Assembly: GCF_014851395.1 (NCBI RefSeq)
Contig: NW_024044681.1
Coordinates: 27,817,585 to 27,881,584, forward strand
From: Micropterus salmoides
Lineage: Eukaryota > Chordata > Actinopteri > Centrarchiformes > Centrarchidae
Length of the DNA: 64,000 nucleotides
Direction of reading: 5' to 3'
The notes beneath the pieces were generated by a model. That model saw only the letters and a list, made by a program, of their open reading frames with translations, had not been told where the DNA came from and made no database searches. The position numbers were made by a program, and so were the translations under genes. Shown here in pieces: positions 1-12,586 of the stretch (its first letter is position 1; each line of letters begins with the position of its first letter).

Positions 1-186
1 ATGGGAAGACCTGAATTAATGAATGTCTAAACTATACAGAACACTGTGTGCTATACTACGGAAGCCCTAAGTGGCCATCCATTCAAATATGTTGTAACGG
101 GATAATTATCTCGAGATAAATTTTCTCGTGATCTCATGATAACCGTAGCTGAACACAGTGGTTGACAGGTTGAGTGACCAGCAGTG

Positions 187-252
187 TTACTTGTTAGCTC
201 AGTTGATAGAGCACAGGACTTGCAACAATTGAGAGTTCAAGTCCTGCTATCA
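187..252 (+). repeat. tRNA-like sequence (left arm of the foldback element)
   Basis: An A-box-like TAGCTCAGTTGATAGAGCA (195-213) and a B-box-like AGTTCAAGTCC (234-244) sit at roughly tRNA spacing, so an internal RNA polymerase III promoter is plausible. The flanking arms do not form a good acceptor stem and the T-stem halves do not pair. This is better called a tRNA-derived sequence than a functional tRNA gene. Confidence 0.55.
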
Positions 253-311
253 ACGATTTTATTTTCCTTCTTTTGTGTGTTTTATACCACCCAACAAAGT
301 TGTTATGAAGA

Positions 312-396
312 GATTCAGGGAAATCCATTCACACATTTCCCGGCTATTTTGGAAACTTTGAAATAGCTGGGAAATGTTAAATGGATTTCCCTGAAT
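312..396. repeat. Hairpin (85-bp inverted repeat) inside the foldback element
   Basis: ATTCAGGGAAATCCATT at the left and AATGGATTTCCCTGAAT at the right are exact complements. The pairing continues inward (CATTTCCCGGCTATTT with AAATAGCTGGGAAATG) with a loop of about ten bases. It lies between the two tRNA-like sequences. Confidence 0.8.
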
Positions 397-549
397 GAGA
401 AGCGCAGGAATTTCCTCTGCCTGGGAATAATAGAGAAATGAAAAGTCCATTGATTGATGGATGTGGCTGCTTTATTGTGAGCATGTCAAAGAGTCTACTC
501 ATAGGAACTTTGTTGAAGAGGATAATAAAAAAGAAACACAAATTAGTCC

Positions 550-617
550 TAAGCGTGGATCTAACACGCAACCCTTTGACTGTGAGCCCTTTAGTGTACC
601 AACTGAGCTAACCCGTG
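550..617 (-). repeat. tRNA-like sequence (right arm, opposite strand)
   Basis: On the minus strand GGTTAGCTCAGTTGGTA (613-597) is a good tRNA D-arm/A-box. The B-box position (about 569-557) reads GTGTTAGATCC, a diverged version. It is a second, more decayed relative of the sequence at 187-252, in convergent orientation. Each copy is followed, in its own sense, by a T-rich stretch and then CAACAAAGTT. This suggests the two arms are diverged copies of one unit. Confidence 0.5.
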
Positions 618-2991
618 ACACTGCACACCAATTTGAAATTATCATTAACGCTGCTGCCAACCCTTGCGATAAACTACCGTTTTGTTATCTTGAGATCATG
701 ACAAAATGATCCCGTTTTCACGGGAAAACAACTAGATATCGAGATAATGATCCCGTTATCACAGGAAAACGGAGTAAGAAACATATTTGAATGGATGGCC
801 GCTCAGGGATTCCATACTATATTGCCTGTCTGTGACTTCCAAGTTAAATTTGCTTAATTTTAAATTACTTAAATATAGAACTAAAGTACATGTGTAGGCA
901 CTGTGCACAAGAAAAGCATTTATCAATGAGATTGGTCATCAAACTGCACATAGAAACTATCGTATTCTCCCTTTCAGGCTACGACTTACTCTGTGGACTG
1001 AGCAATTTGTGAGAAGCAGGACTGCTCACTATAGAATTTAAACAGTAATGTCATGATAAATGAAATATGGGTAATCAATGACCTGCAGCTGGTCATACGG
1101 CACATAATATACACAAAAATCTATTATACTTCCCGAAAACTACAAATGTTTGCTTTTATCTACTTTAAACAAACATCCAAATAAACAGTACCATTGTGAT
1201 TCTACTTAGTATAATATGATGTCTGATTTTTGTATCATTAGGGTCAAGGTTGGCTGCAAAACCTATTTCAGCACATAAATTGTATTACAATGTAATCAGG
1301 GTATGTTGACTCACTCAGGAATTGAATGTGTCCCCATGGGTGAGAAAAAACCTGTGCTAACCAAGCAAAAGTCAAACAAAAATCAACCACGCATCAACAG
1401 AGGGCAACAGAGTGACTTACAGTAGCTGCTGCAATTGACTTGTGACACAAATCCCTTCCTGTACAATACATTAACATGCTATAACCAGGCCTCAAAATCA
1501 AAAAAGACAATGGTTCCCTAACCCTAACCCCCCCAGCTACGCAGCTTTGTATGGAATAAATCACTTCACGCTGCTGAACAGATCTATAGGAAGTAAGGAG
1601 TATGGTGAACTATGTCTGCAGTGCTCCCACACTTATACAAGTGTTACAACAAAGCAGAAACCCTTCTGAGCTCCAGAAAATCACATCTGCGTAGTTGTTT
1701 CTATGCAACCTAGCTGTGTTTTTTGGAATTTGCTGTGCTAAAGTTCATACAGACAGTCTGTAGGAAATGCCAACATCTGCCTGGGGCAGCTGGCCAACAC
1801 TTTAACCATTAGTGGGAGAGTTGGCCCCACAGTTACTTTATTGGTCCAAAAGGGTGAGAGAACAACCGCTTTTGTTTAACAATTTGTGCTGCTATTATTG
1901 TGAAGTGCAGGTGGAGACACAACAGTGAAGGAACAAGATTGAAGGCTATGGCAGGATTCAAGCCCAGCAGGGGCACATGAGTCTCTAAAGCCAGGGAACT
2001 GTGTTTAGGGTCAACACTGCCACCGGAACATCTCCCACATCACATGAAGGCACTCCACTAAACTAGACCTACTTTACTTACAGCTACTTTGGATGAAATA
2101 AACATTGGTGGTACGTCATGTCAATGCAAACATTATCATGAGCATATAACTCAGAATATGATCAGAATAAACACACTAGATAAACATATAAACACTGCAG
2201 AATTCAAAAAGACTTAATTCTGAAGACATTTGTTCTCAAAGAAATAGCATGAATTTATAATTATTTTTATGCATTGCATGCAGATCCTGAAATGTCAGTG
2301 TGCAGTACATTTTATTTGTCAGTGGATTCTCATGCCAGGCATCTGAGAGCTCTGATTACATAAGAACATCAGAAAAAGCACACAAGATGAAAATGTGCTT
2401 GTGTTGTAGAGTAATGGCTGTATTATACAAAAATGTTGCCTTTAATTGTCTAACATTTGTACAGAATTTCCACCGATTTCTTTGCTAGTTAGACTTTCAC
2501 ACGCAAATAACACAAGCAATCATTCTTACACTTGAAATACTTAAAGGGCTCGACTAAAACAAATGACACTCACTCCCACACTTAACTTGTTCCTTTGCTA
2601 TTCAAAATTCACATAAACTTGAGCTCTGTTAGAGAGGCCAGTGTACTCTCAGACATCATCAGTAGTTATTTTGTTCACATGCAAATGAAGGATTACATTT
2701 TGTATGTGTCGGCCCCTTATGTGCAAGCAGGGGCTGGAACATAACTTCACAAAGAAACATAAAATCTACATTAAAAATTGAAAAAAGAGGGAAGAACATG
2801 CAATGCTATTTTGTCAGCAAGACTTTTTAAAATAGTTTTTCTGAAGGGCGGGGGGTAGGGAATTTTTTTTTTCCTTAACAACAGCAAGATATAATGTAAA
2901 GAAAAAGAGATTAGATCATCTGCATGGAATAATGTCATGAATCAAAATGAAAAGTCCAAAAAGTGGATGAGATAGATGCGCATATACAAAC

Positions 2992-3171
2992 CTGGGTTCT
3001 TAAATTGATCCGGGCTGTGTAGGTGCTGGAGGGGGGAGTTGCAGGCGGAGGTGGCATGCTCACTGTGCAGCATCTGAGCCGCTTGGGGCCCCAGGGAGCC
3101 ATAGTCAGCAAAGGAGCAGGGCCCCCCCCTCTGGTCACTGGGCGCAGAGTAAAACCCATAATCGGGGAGGC
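2992..3171 (-). CDS. msi2: msi2 exon: C-terminal SADYG/HSPDQF segment
   Basis: This 180-bp exon (a multiple of three, so skippable in frame) has acceptor tgtatctcccag before 3171 and donor gtttgt after 2992. It reads GLPDYGFYSAPSDQRGG, then PCSFADYGSLGPQAAQML, then HSEHATSACNSPLQHLHS and PDQFKNPG. This matches the extended C-terminal region of Musashi-2 isoforms; the mammalian form (memory) starts FPDYGFYSAPSDQRGPP. The donor is weaker than the others (gtttgt), consistent with alternative use. The terminal exon expected to contain the last Musashi motif (ATAFTNGYH) was not found between 1 and 2991, so it lies beyond the window start. Confidence 0.96.
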
Positions 3172-5553
3172 CTGGGAGATACAGTATAGGGTGGGGAAGG
3201 GGAGGGGAGGGGACTCCATCATTGTGGAAATCAACTTTTTCATTGTCAAAGTCAATGTCCAGATTGAGCATAGCTTGGTGGTGTCACACCATTTTTAGGT
3301 TACATCCTTGCATTTTGTCTGCATTAATTGGCCCTCCCTGCCCTCCCCCCCCAGCAGCTCCTGCCATGTGGCCAGGCCCCTTTGGCTCATGTCTGTGTTT
3401 GATACTCTCAGATGTAACTTATACATTAGCTGTACAATAATGGATACACACTAAACAATGAAGACCTCCTCAATTAATCTAATGCCTTTACATGATTCAA
3501 ATGGTCCAATAACAATAAATACAAAATACACAGTAAGGCCACAGCTTTGATATTTTGGCTTTTGCGTAATTGACCGGTGTCCTCTTTGTTTTCTTGCAAT
3601 CATCAAGGAGTGAGATAAAACTGGAGAATCATTAAAACACAGGTCAATACATTTCTCATTTCAAATTGACAATTCTTCGTCGACATACCTGAAGGAAGCG
3701 TTTGTCATTTAAATGAAAATAAACAGAAAGTGCACCAATCAATGATTAATTTAAAGCCTCTTTTTTACCAATAGCAACAGATGATACGTTTTTTTTATGT
3801 GAATGAGACACAGAGACATCAGTGTTTATTGATGATGGGCATTCTGAAGTGCACTAAGTACTCTAAGCACGTCTCAGATTGGCCTCTTCGAATGATTCTC
3901 TCTTTGACACAGATGGTGGATTATCAACAGTTTAGAAAATGTCTTTTAGCAATAAGTCGTGCTGACATTTATTGCTTGTCCTCTTAATCTGAGACAAGCT
4001 GCTCATATAAAGACTGCAATTAAAAGAAACCGCTCCTTCTCACACCTCTTTGATAACAGAGCTAATCTACTCAGGAGGGACTGCGATTGGTGACACCGGC
4101 TTTTCCATGCTGGGTTTCCCCTGCTGTGTGTTTGTTTTTTATTTGGGTCCTGGAGCGAATAGCCATTCAAAGCCACTTCACCTCTACCCATTCAGAGTGA
4201 GACAGTCCACTTCTGCCAAATGGAATGTAAGCACCAGCCATGTTTCTCCCCGCCAATGCTTTTTAGCACTCTGATCTCACCACTTGTGGGCTTGTCTGCC
4301 CACTCATCAAATTATAGGTTCCAAATACGGCAGGCTTCCCACGTACGTCACATAATGCCTGACACACTGAACAAAGCTCAAGAACCAATCATTCCATTTA
4401 CTTCACTTAGACAAATGTCACTGAAAATTGATTGGCCTTGCTAATGAGGGAAACTGGATCAATGGAATAATTATAATGGGGGAAAAACATTTGACAATAG
4501 CACAAACAATGCTATCGGGAATTCATAAAGAAGCCAATCCCAAATATATCACCAGTTCAGAGCAGTGTACAGACGGGATCCAAAAATTAGGCATTAGGTT
4601 CCATTTGATCATTTTAATAACTTTCACTATATGCTTCACAAGTGAACATATTTGCAAAATCTACTTTCATATAAAAAACAATTTACCATAAACTACATTG
4701 TGACAAAAGACCAAATGTAATCTTTGAAGTGAAGTTGCAACATCTTTGAAGGGGTTAATATATGGTTTTTAATCATGAAAAGAGAAGATGTTTCTGACTG
4801 GTGACAGATAATCATCATAATAATAATAATTATTATTATTTAGACCAAGCCCACATTAAAATAAGGCTATTATAGGTATTATATCAAAATAATGTCAACT
4901 ATTAAACTGTCAAAATTGGATGGGGAAGTAATTTCCATTGGAGACCAGATTCTAATTGTAAGAAACTGCACAAGATTAAGCTGGGCAGACACTGTGAGTT
5001 GCTTAAACTTGTATATTGTGTTAACTCACATTACAGGTTTTAATTGGCCTTTCTGCTCAGCCAAAACCTCCCACTTTCATGCTCACACTGAACAGATCAA
5101 TTGGCTGGCCATGACGTGGACGCTTACGCTGAGCGTAGACACGGAACCCCCGATCGGTTTTGTCCATTGACAATTTTCAAATGAAGTTTAAGAAAACAAG
5201 ACAACCACATACTGGACTCGTTTTACAAAAAGTGTGAAATTCTATTACGAACAAAAAGACAAAAAGTGAGCTGCAGATGGCTGGAAGATGCAAACAAAAT
5301 GGTCTGTCAGTTCTGCAGTGAAGATAGACAACAGTTTTAACCACAACATGTAAAATACTATACTATATATTATATGTATAGCTAACTACAGTTGGTAAGG
5401 GATATTTTGATAGCATTGATATTGGACTATGGAGCTGCTCAAACTACAACACAGCAGATGGAAATTTATGAATTTAGCCTGATTAAAAAGTTTGTCAAGT
5501 TCATAATCCGACAGTGACTGGCCAGCTTTACGCAAAGTTCAAATCTCATTAAG

Positions 5554-6412
5554 TGTCATTCAAGTCAAGTCTCAAGTCTTTGAGCTGGAGTCCAAGTCAA
5601 GTCTCAAGTCACTCGTGGTTAGAATGAATGTTATATCACCTGCTGCGTTCAATCCAGGCTGCTTATAAAACTGCATAGCTATAAGGGATTCTGTAACTGT
5701 AACCTGTTTTTCACTTACAGAGCTCAACCATGTAATGTGCAATGCAATTAATGACAGCTTATAAACTACTGTAAGTCAACATATTCCCCAGACTCTCAAA
5801 CCAGTGTCACGCTATAACTAAATAAAATTGTAATGTTACATGATCAACAATAAACCTGTAACCTGTTTGCAGCCAACGTTATAAATTAACATGATGGCAG
5901 CCAGCGGGACGTAAATGGTTACGTCAATAGACTACCAGTAGTTTGGCAAATAAACACTCATTCATCTTTTCATAACGAACGACAGTCGGACCTAACCTCC
6001 AGTAGGTTGTAGCTAAAGCAAGAAGCAAGCTAACGTTAGATGGCCAATGCTGAGCTAAACATATTTACTCACCACAGGTTACTAACTTATATTGTGTTAT
6101 TGTGTTGTACGAAGTTTTAAGCCAAAGTTTATGATGAATGGCACAGCAGCTGCCGCTGTTTGTCCTCTCTCATGTGTGGTCATGCGCATAATATGTGTTA
6201 GGTAGGCAGGTTATAGATAATGGAGGTAGTGGAATAACAGCCTACTCATCAGACGTTTCCTAAAAATAAACATTGTTCACGAGTCCCGCACCTCAAGTCC
6301 GAGTCAAGTCTGAAGTCTTTTGAAGACGAGTCTCAAGTCGAGTCTGAAGTCACTGTGTGTGTGACTTTACTCGGACTCGAGTCCGAGTCTCAAACTCGAG
6401 TCCCTATCTCTG
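5554..6412. mobile_element. AAGTC-rich hAT-like non-autonomous element (degraded)
   Basis: Clusters of CAAGTCAAGTCTCAAGTC units occur at 5560-5615 and again at 6293-6400, where they turn into palindromic GGACTCGAGTCC-type sequence. The right edge, read on the minus strand from 6412, begins CAGAGATAGGGACTCGAG. This resembles the terminus of a very common fish hAT-type repeat (CAGAGGTGGGGACTCGAG, from memory). No matching left terminus is visible, so the left limit is approximate. The stretch between the clusters has no coding potential. Confidence 0.5.
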
Positions 6413-9400
6413 GCACTAGGTGATGTGTAAGTGGTGACATACAGTAAAAAATGTTCTGCATACATTGTACTAGATTGTTGACATTAGCCAGGTAATGAAA
6501 TTTGAAAAATTTTCAGACACTGCATGCCACGGCATTGTCCGCAGGTGTGGCAGGCTCAGGTAAGAGACTGGCTTTGCTCCCCGACTGGAGGCAGCTGGAC
6601 AAGAGTACAATTCAGACACTCCCACAAACATACAGGCACACATTCTCAAAGCCATATATTTTCATCAGTGGCGATCTGATCAGTTATGCAGGACGAGACT
6701 GCGCAGTGTGTGCCCACAGCTGCATTAGTATCACCGATCATATCACTGTGCCTCAGACCTTCCCACTATTAATATTCACACAATCTATCCAGAACAATGG
6801 GCCTTTCTTGGACTTCTTTTTTTTCCAGTGGCCACTAATTGGATGTAATTACTCATCTACAAAACAAATGAGCGTGCTGAGGTTGCCTTGGAGACTAGAT
6901 CAGGGGACCCAGCAGTGCGAATCGTTAGCAGGGCTTCATTTATACCGGTAATTATCTCCCCTGTCCCCACCCTCTTTCCCTTCTGCCCTCTGTGACCAAA
7001 GCTGGCTGCCAGGCGATGGCGAGGGGAGTGTCTTGCAGTCATCTGTTACTGACATCATCGGGGTGGCTCTCTTTAAGTGGATAAATGCCCTGCTCTTGTT
7101 CCCACTTTGCCAGGTGACTGCCTTTAAGGAGGAATCACAAACCTTGAAAGTACTGCTGCTCTTTTCTCACTAGTTAGAAAATAAAACTAATCACGCTGAT
7201 GATAAAATATAGCGTTATACTTCCTGGCCTGCTGGGACTTGAGAAATATAGAAATATATATACCTGACATGCTGCTTATGAAATATTTTCATAAGTTTGT
7301 CAGTGTTCTGTGCCCAAGTTTGCGATTATCCTTATTATAAATCACGCAGAATCTCAACACATTAACTAACACATCAACATTAACAACACAAACTTTTAAA
7401 GGCACAATCTGTTTTCCAAATGTTAACAATGTTAACAGTAACCTCACCAGCAGAATTAAAAATGCTGCTGGAAACTGCTATTACCCAGAAAATGTATTAA
7501 TTAAATTTACTTTCACTAAACAACAACAAAACCTGTATTTGTAACACTTTTTGATGCTATTACATGTTGGCTAAAATCATTAATGTGTGCAGATGCATCA
7601 GTTTAAGGCCTTTATTTTGATCAAAAATATGTAGCCTTTTCATCTATAAGTCGATTCTTTGAATATACATAAATGTACCTGTTATTTCTACAGTCAACAA
7701 ATAGGGAACACTGGGAATTGGGATATAAAAAAAAAAATCTATTAACAAAGGTTCCTCCCTTTCCCTCGCGGCGCCAGTGAGATTCCTTGGTGGCCATCAA
7801 ACCACATCACTCTACAGAAGATGTCAATAAACCTGACATGCTGCTTCTCAAATTAGCTTTGAATCTTAGAGCTACCATAATTAGCTTTTCCATTTTCACC
7901 AATGTCATTTAAAAATAGCGTGAAAGAAACTAACAGCTCTTTTGCTGTCTAGCCTTGCTTTCACTTTCCATTTGAAATAATCTTTTCTGAATGAATGGCT
8001 GAGTAATTAACAGCACTAGACACCCTTTTCAGAGAGCACAGACATTTCATAAATAATACATATTTAATGTCTTGTCATTTTGTGTTCAGAGAAGCTTGGC
8101 TAATTAATTTTAACAGATGATTTCTTCTTGCATTTACTCACCCATACTCATGCCTCTGTTTTTTTTTAAACTTTTCATTTCATGCCTGCTTTTCCCTTTT
8201 CTTGTCGTTCTTTCCAGTAACGGACAAACTCAACAGAGCTACTGATTTATATTTACTTTTAACATTGGTTGGGGAATGATTGTGGAAAGTTACAGTGGAA
8301 GGGGAAATGTGAACACTGAATCATGGGCAAAACAATGTGCAACTGTGTAGTAAATCAGTGCTTATTTGCACACTAAATGATTTTAATGCAAATTTGAACC
8401 TGTGTGGGATCTGGTCTAGCTGGGACTAAGAAAGGAAGCTTAGTTATCTACAGTCGGCACAGATTATCCTATCGTGAGCAAGCTCAGAGCTGACAGCCCT
8501 GGCCTTTTGGTTGAACACATGTGGTAAAGAAATCTAAGACTCACTATGAGTGAAATCTGAGGGTGGTGCTGGCAACATCGAATTTCATTTAGATACAGGG
8601 GGAAGGGAAATGTTAATTAACTGGAAGAAGAATCATGCAATATTGTAACAGAATTATTTTTTTTCAAATCTTTCAATTTGGAGGCATTTACCTCATAAAA
8701 CAATATATATATATAAATAATGCAAACAAAGCAGCAAATACTGTACTGATTACGAAGGACACAACACATACTTTATTCATAACTGAATTTATACAACTGA
8801 CGACAAAATACCTTACTCCCATTAAGCCTTCAGTAAGTTTTCTTTGGAGAGTGTGCTGTGTATGCAGCCCCTGGAGGGCAGAGCGGTGGTCCCTAAAGGC
8901 CTGTGCCTGTAACCTCAGAGCATCTGCTATCCACAGCTGTGAAAGCCACCGCTTCATGGTGGAGGCGCAAAGGGACACTTTGCCCTCTACAATGTGTCAC
9001 ATCTTTCCCTGGGCCTTCAACAAAAACCCAAACAGAATGGCCTTGGCATGCCTGCTCATGTTATTTTGCACCAAATACATGTAAAGCGCCCCTGGCCTCA
9101 GAGCTGAGCTCTGCAGATTAGCATCTGGGACAAATGGACCTGAGCTCACTAAGAGCCAGATTGATTAAGACCATCGCACACAGCCAATCCTGGTCTCCTT
9201 TCAGGCACTGCTGATGATCACAGAGCTTGTTGGGAGGAAATTGATAATGATCTTAATTTGGAAATGTCTGTCACATGAGTTTCCTTTTTTCATTGGTGAA
9301 GAAAAAAGAGGTGGGAGAAGAAGTGAGTCGAGTAAAATAGAGAAAAGAACAAAGAATAGGAACAACGAACTGAGGAGAGGAATGGGTTCTAAAACATGTG

Positions 9401-10189
9401 AAGACCACCCTGAGTCCCATAAAACTGGCAGAAACACCTCTCCAATTTATACTGCAGTCCAATTTCTGCACAACACTGACCACAGCCAACTCCATTTCAG
9501 TTTTGAACACCTGAGTCAAGTCAGACATTCTGTACATAGCAAGTGCCCAGACCTCTAAAAGCAGCTGAATGGGGCTTTGTGTACATTGCAGGTAGAGCCG
9601 AGATCTAAGACTGACATTTGAGCTTCCCAGAAAGCTCAGAGGGACTCAGGAAAACACTCAACCAGAGTAGACTGGGACCTGTGAAGTTCCCTGGACTGTC
9701 AGAACCATCTTCATCACTTGCATTCCTCTCTGTTTTTATCTGACAATGCTATAGCACTGGAGATTTCAGATAAGTCTACTTTAAAATGAAAAAAAAAAAA
9801 AAAAACACAAAACAAATTATAACTAGCCTCCTTTTAAAGCATACACAAGTATAGTTTTCAGTTTCATTAGCTGTCCATTCATTTAAAGTCTTCAGAATAA
9901 TTGTTCAGTATGCATATCAATAAGTAAGCTGGTGTTGACATACAACTACTACTATCTCTCAGTCTCAGTTAAAATGGCAACTGTGGCTCATGGGTTCATC
10001 CTTCATATCAACAGCAGAAGTGTATTACACTTGCCCTAAATTGCAGCCCATGTAATGGTGCATGCATTAGTCATCTCCAAATTAGCTATTTCCTCCTGCT
10101 TTACTATGCAGATGCTCAGCCCCTCTAACAGATATAATGTGACTGCCCTTTGTATCCTCCAGTGGAACCCTTTAGTCAAACAAAAATCA

Positions 10190-10460
10190 GGTACAAATCC
10201 ATGGTACCTTCTTATAAAGCCAAGCATGGGCTTGCACCTCTCTACCTCCAGGCAATAGTAAACTCAGTGCAGTAGCCACTTCTCTCGGATCTACTTCTCG
10301 CCTGGAGCCACAGTCTCTTAAACATCCTCACAAACACTAGCCCTTGTTCTTGCTCTGTAACTGTGCAACATACTCCTCGTAGAGATCAGGGCAACAAAAT
10401 ACCTCACCATCTTCAAATACAGACTGAAGACCCACATCTTCAAAAAGTTTCTGGACTGAC
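10190..10460 (+). pseudogene. LINE (non-LTR retrotransposon) reverse-transcriptase C-terminal relic
   Basis: Two conceptual fragments on the plus strand match the C-terminal end of L2/Rex-type LINE ORF2 proteins. YKAKHGLAPLYLQ lies near 10213-10251 and FKYRLKTHIFKKFLD, followed by TGA, lies at about 10413-10460. Families of this type typically have a Y-K-x-x-H-G-L-A-P-x-Y-L motif followed about 60 residues later by a KT-H-L-F-type motif before the stop (family knowledge). The two pieces are in different frames with stops between them, so the copy is dead. The piece downstream to about 10735 may be its 3' tail. The exact clade is not determined. Confidence 0.5.
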
Positions 10461-12473
10461 ACATTGGAGTCAACTTTTACTAAATTAAACCTGTTGCCTA
10501 GCTTGTCTTAGAAGTAACCACAACTCGGTGTTTTGTTTTCCAACTGTGATAACTGGCACAGTTTCCTGCCTTAAAATGGGAAATTTGTCTGCAACTTGAC
10601 AACTTGTTGTTACAAGCTGTCAAAACTATAACCAGCATACTTTTCCAGTAAGTAACTATTGTATTTGTTAGTGAGAAAAGTATGATGACCTCTTGTGTAA
10701 CATTTAAATGTAAATCTCCTAGAGAACTACTACTACTAGACATCAAGGGAAGCAGTTGCCAGAATTAAAAATTGTAAGATTATGATATTCTCTGGCAGCT
10801 TAAGGAAATGTTCAACATATATGTAGGATACACAGTATCTTAGCATAGTTTGAGTCTACAGCTTTTCTTGTTATGGTACACAACTACAGCTGCATCTAGG
10901 GTATAGTTTGTTGCAAGTGGCAGGCCACAGTGAGAAGTCCAAAATACACCTTGTCATCAGCAGTGGTCTGTCACAGAGAGGGAAGTCAGCATGCTGTCAT
11001 TTTGTTTGTTGAGCTTTGGGAGTAGGGTGAAAGTGCCCTCTGTCAGGGATGGAAAATGTCTTCCACATTTTCATGGCTCTCCCTCTCTCTCTGTGTCGCT
11101 GACAAACAAGTGTCACAGCCCACACGGAGGCAATATCTACACAAAAATGTTTAAAACCCCCCATAAATCTAAGTAAAAATTGTCGCTCAAGAAATTTATC
11201 TTGTTTTTTTTACATTTAAATTCTGTGGTTTTAAATACCACTTTTAGTGAAATTGCACCACCCGTGCATCCCTCCCGCTGGGTGAAAGCAGACAAAGAAT
11301 ATAATATGTGGTGCTCTATAGGAACTGTAGGTGGAGTCAAAGCACAAAGAATGTACACTTACTTAATACATGAAGTAAAGAAAATCCTCATCTGCACTAA
11401 AATTAGAGAACTGAGCAAAAAATGAAACCTCTAGAATTGCTATTCCTGAGTTGATTTTGGACTGTGTGCTGCAAATTAAATCGTCAGATAGGATGGAGAT
11501 ACAGCAACATCCCCAGACATTACATGGAGAGGAAGGTCAAGCCTAAATAATGTGTGTCCTCTGTTCTGTCTGTGTCTGTACAGAGAGAAGAGACCATTGG
11601 ATGTATTAATCCATGTAGTATGTTATTAGCATCATCTGAAACACATAATACATCATCAATAAATCATTTTCTCACTCTGTCAAAAAGCCACAAACCACAG
11701 AACGAAGAACTGCACTTGTTCTATTGTCAAGATGCAGTGGTGAATCTTTTCTCTAGAGGGTAGAACAGTTAATAAATGGTGGCAATAAAACAGGATACAG
11801 CTGATGTAGGTAACAACCTACAGATATTTTGAGTTCAATCAAATCTCATTCATATTCCACATTTTCTTGCTGTTAATGTGATAGTATTCAGTTTCTTCCA
11901 TTTACTGAGGAAGCATAAAGATTTCACTGAGTATTATTTTCCTTTAAACTGCCTCATGGCTCTTTAAACACTCTAAAACAGGCCCATGATGTCACTGTTT
12001 ACCACTCTAACCACCCCGCCCCCAACTCCTCACCCCCTGTTCATAGTCATTTGCTTGTCTCCTTTCCATTTGCAGCTGTCAGAATTAAACTGTACATAAT
12101 GGTTGCCATCACGTCTCTTGCTTCCTGGCTGCTGCTAACCCCAAATCAACATTCCTGCTTCTTAGTGATGTTCATTGCAATTGTTGGCCAAATTGTTTGT
12201 TTTGAAAATGCAAAATCAAATAGCCCGATGTGAAAGAAAGAGCATCTGATTGGCTTCCAGTGTTCCCTCTGTTGATTTGAATTAAGTGCAAATGAGGACA
12301 GGTGGGTGAATTTATTTTGTCTGTATGTGTGTGCACATGTGGGTAGTATGCATACACTACAGCCGCTTGTATTGTGACAGTATGTGTGTTTATGTGCAAG
12401 TGTGCTCATCTTCAGGTATGACAGCACACATCATTAAACAACAGCTGTCTACTGACTTTGTAGTTGTGAGTGG

Positions 12474-12586
12474 CTGCACAAACTGGACAATATCTGAGAT
12501 ACAATTAAAACAAATTTTCACCAACATTGAAGCTTGTTGGTGAAAATTTGTTTAATTATAACTCAGAGGTTGTCCGGTTTGTGCAG
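12474..12586. repeat. Near-perfect 113-bp palindrome (miniature foldback)
   Basis: The left arm 12474-12525 begins CTGCACAAACTGGACAA and ends TTTTCACCAAC. The right arm 12536-12586 begins GTTGGTGAAAATTTG and ends GGTTTGTGCAG. Arms of about 51 bp pair with only a few mismatches or indels around a 10-base loop. No coding sequence is present. It looks like a minimal MITE or foldback insertion. Confidence 0.85.

Larger units (their letters stand above)
59..813. mobile_element. Inverted-repeat (foldback) element carrying two tRNA-like sequences
   Basis: Long terminal inverted repeats match: the left end from about 59 (GGAAGCCCTAAGTGGCCATC...) and the right end to about 813 are reverse complements with few mismatches over roughly 35 bp, including CCATTCAAATATGTT at 79-93 and AACATATTTGAATGG at 780-794. 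Both ends are followed inward by related AACGGGATNATTATCTCGA-type sequence, itself partly palindromic. ATACTA at 53-58 and 814-819 is a possible target-site duplication. Inside lie two convergent tRNA-like sequences and a central hairpin (312-396). No transposase is visible, so it is non-autonomous. The family is not named with confidence; similar TCTCGAGATAA-bearing sequences occur as dispersed repeats in fish. Confidence 0.7.
1..2991 (-). other. msi2 intron (partial) downstream of exon 3171-2992
   Basis: Non-coding intronic sequence, cut by the window edge. Bases 59-813 hold the inverted-repeat element described separately. From about 820 to 2990 the sequence is AT-rich and mostly unique, with no recognised RNA gene or coding relic. 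It contains a short CCCTAACCCTAACCCC stretch near 1517 (two and a half telomere-like units) and a G-run followed by a T-run near 2848-2872. The Musashi terminal exon was sought here and not found. Confidence 0.85.

Noticed and set aside
187..252. Functional tRNA gene
   Set aside because: A and B boxes are visible but the acceptor and T stems do not pair; it is a tRNA-derived part of a repeat.
1513..1535. Interstitial telomeric repeat (CCCTAA)n
   Set aside because: Only about two and a half units, too short to distinguish from chance.
1..2991. Terminal msi2 exon (final C-terminal motif)
   Set aside because: Searched in the minus-strand frames for the conserved Musashi C-terminus; none found, so it must lie outside the window.
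6502..6951. 149-codon plus-strand open frame
   Set aside because: No homologous motif recognised and no supporting splice structure.
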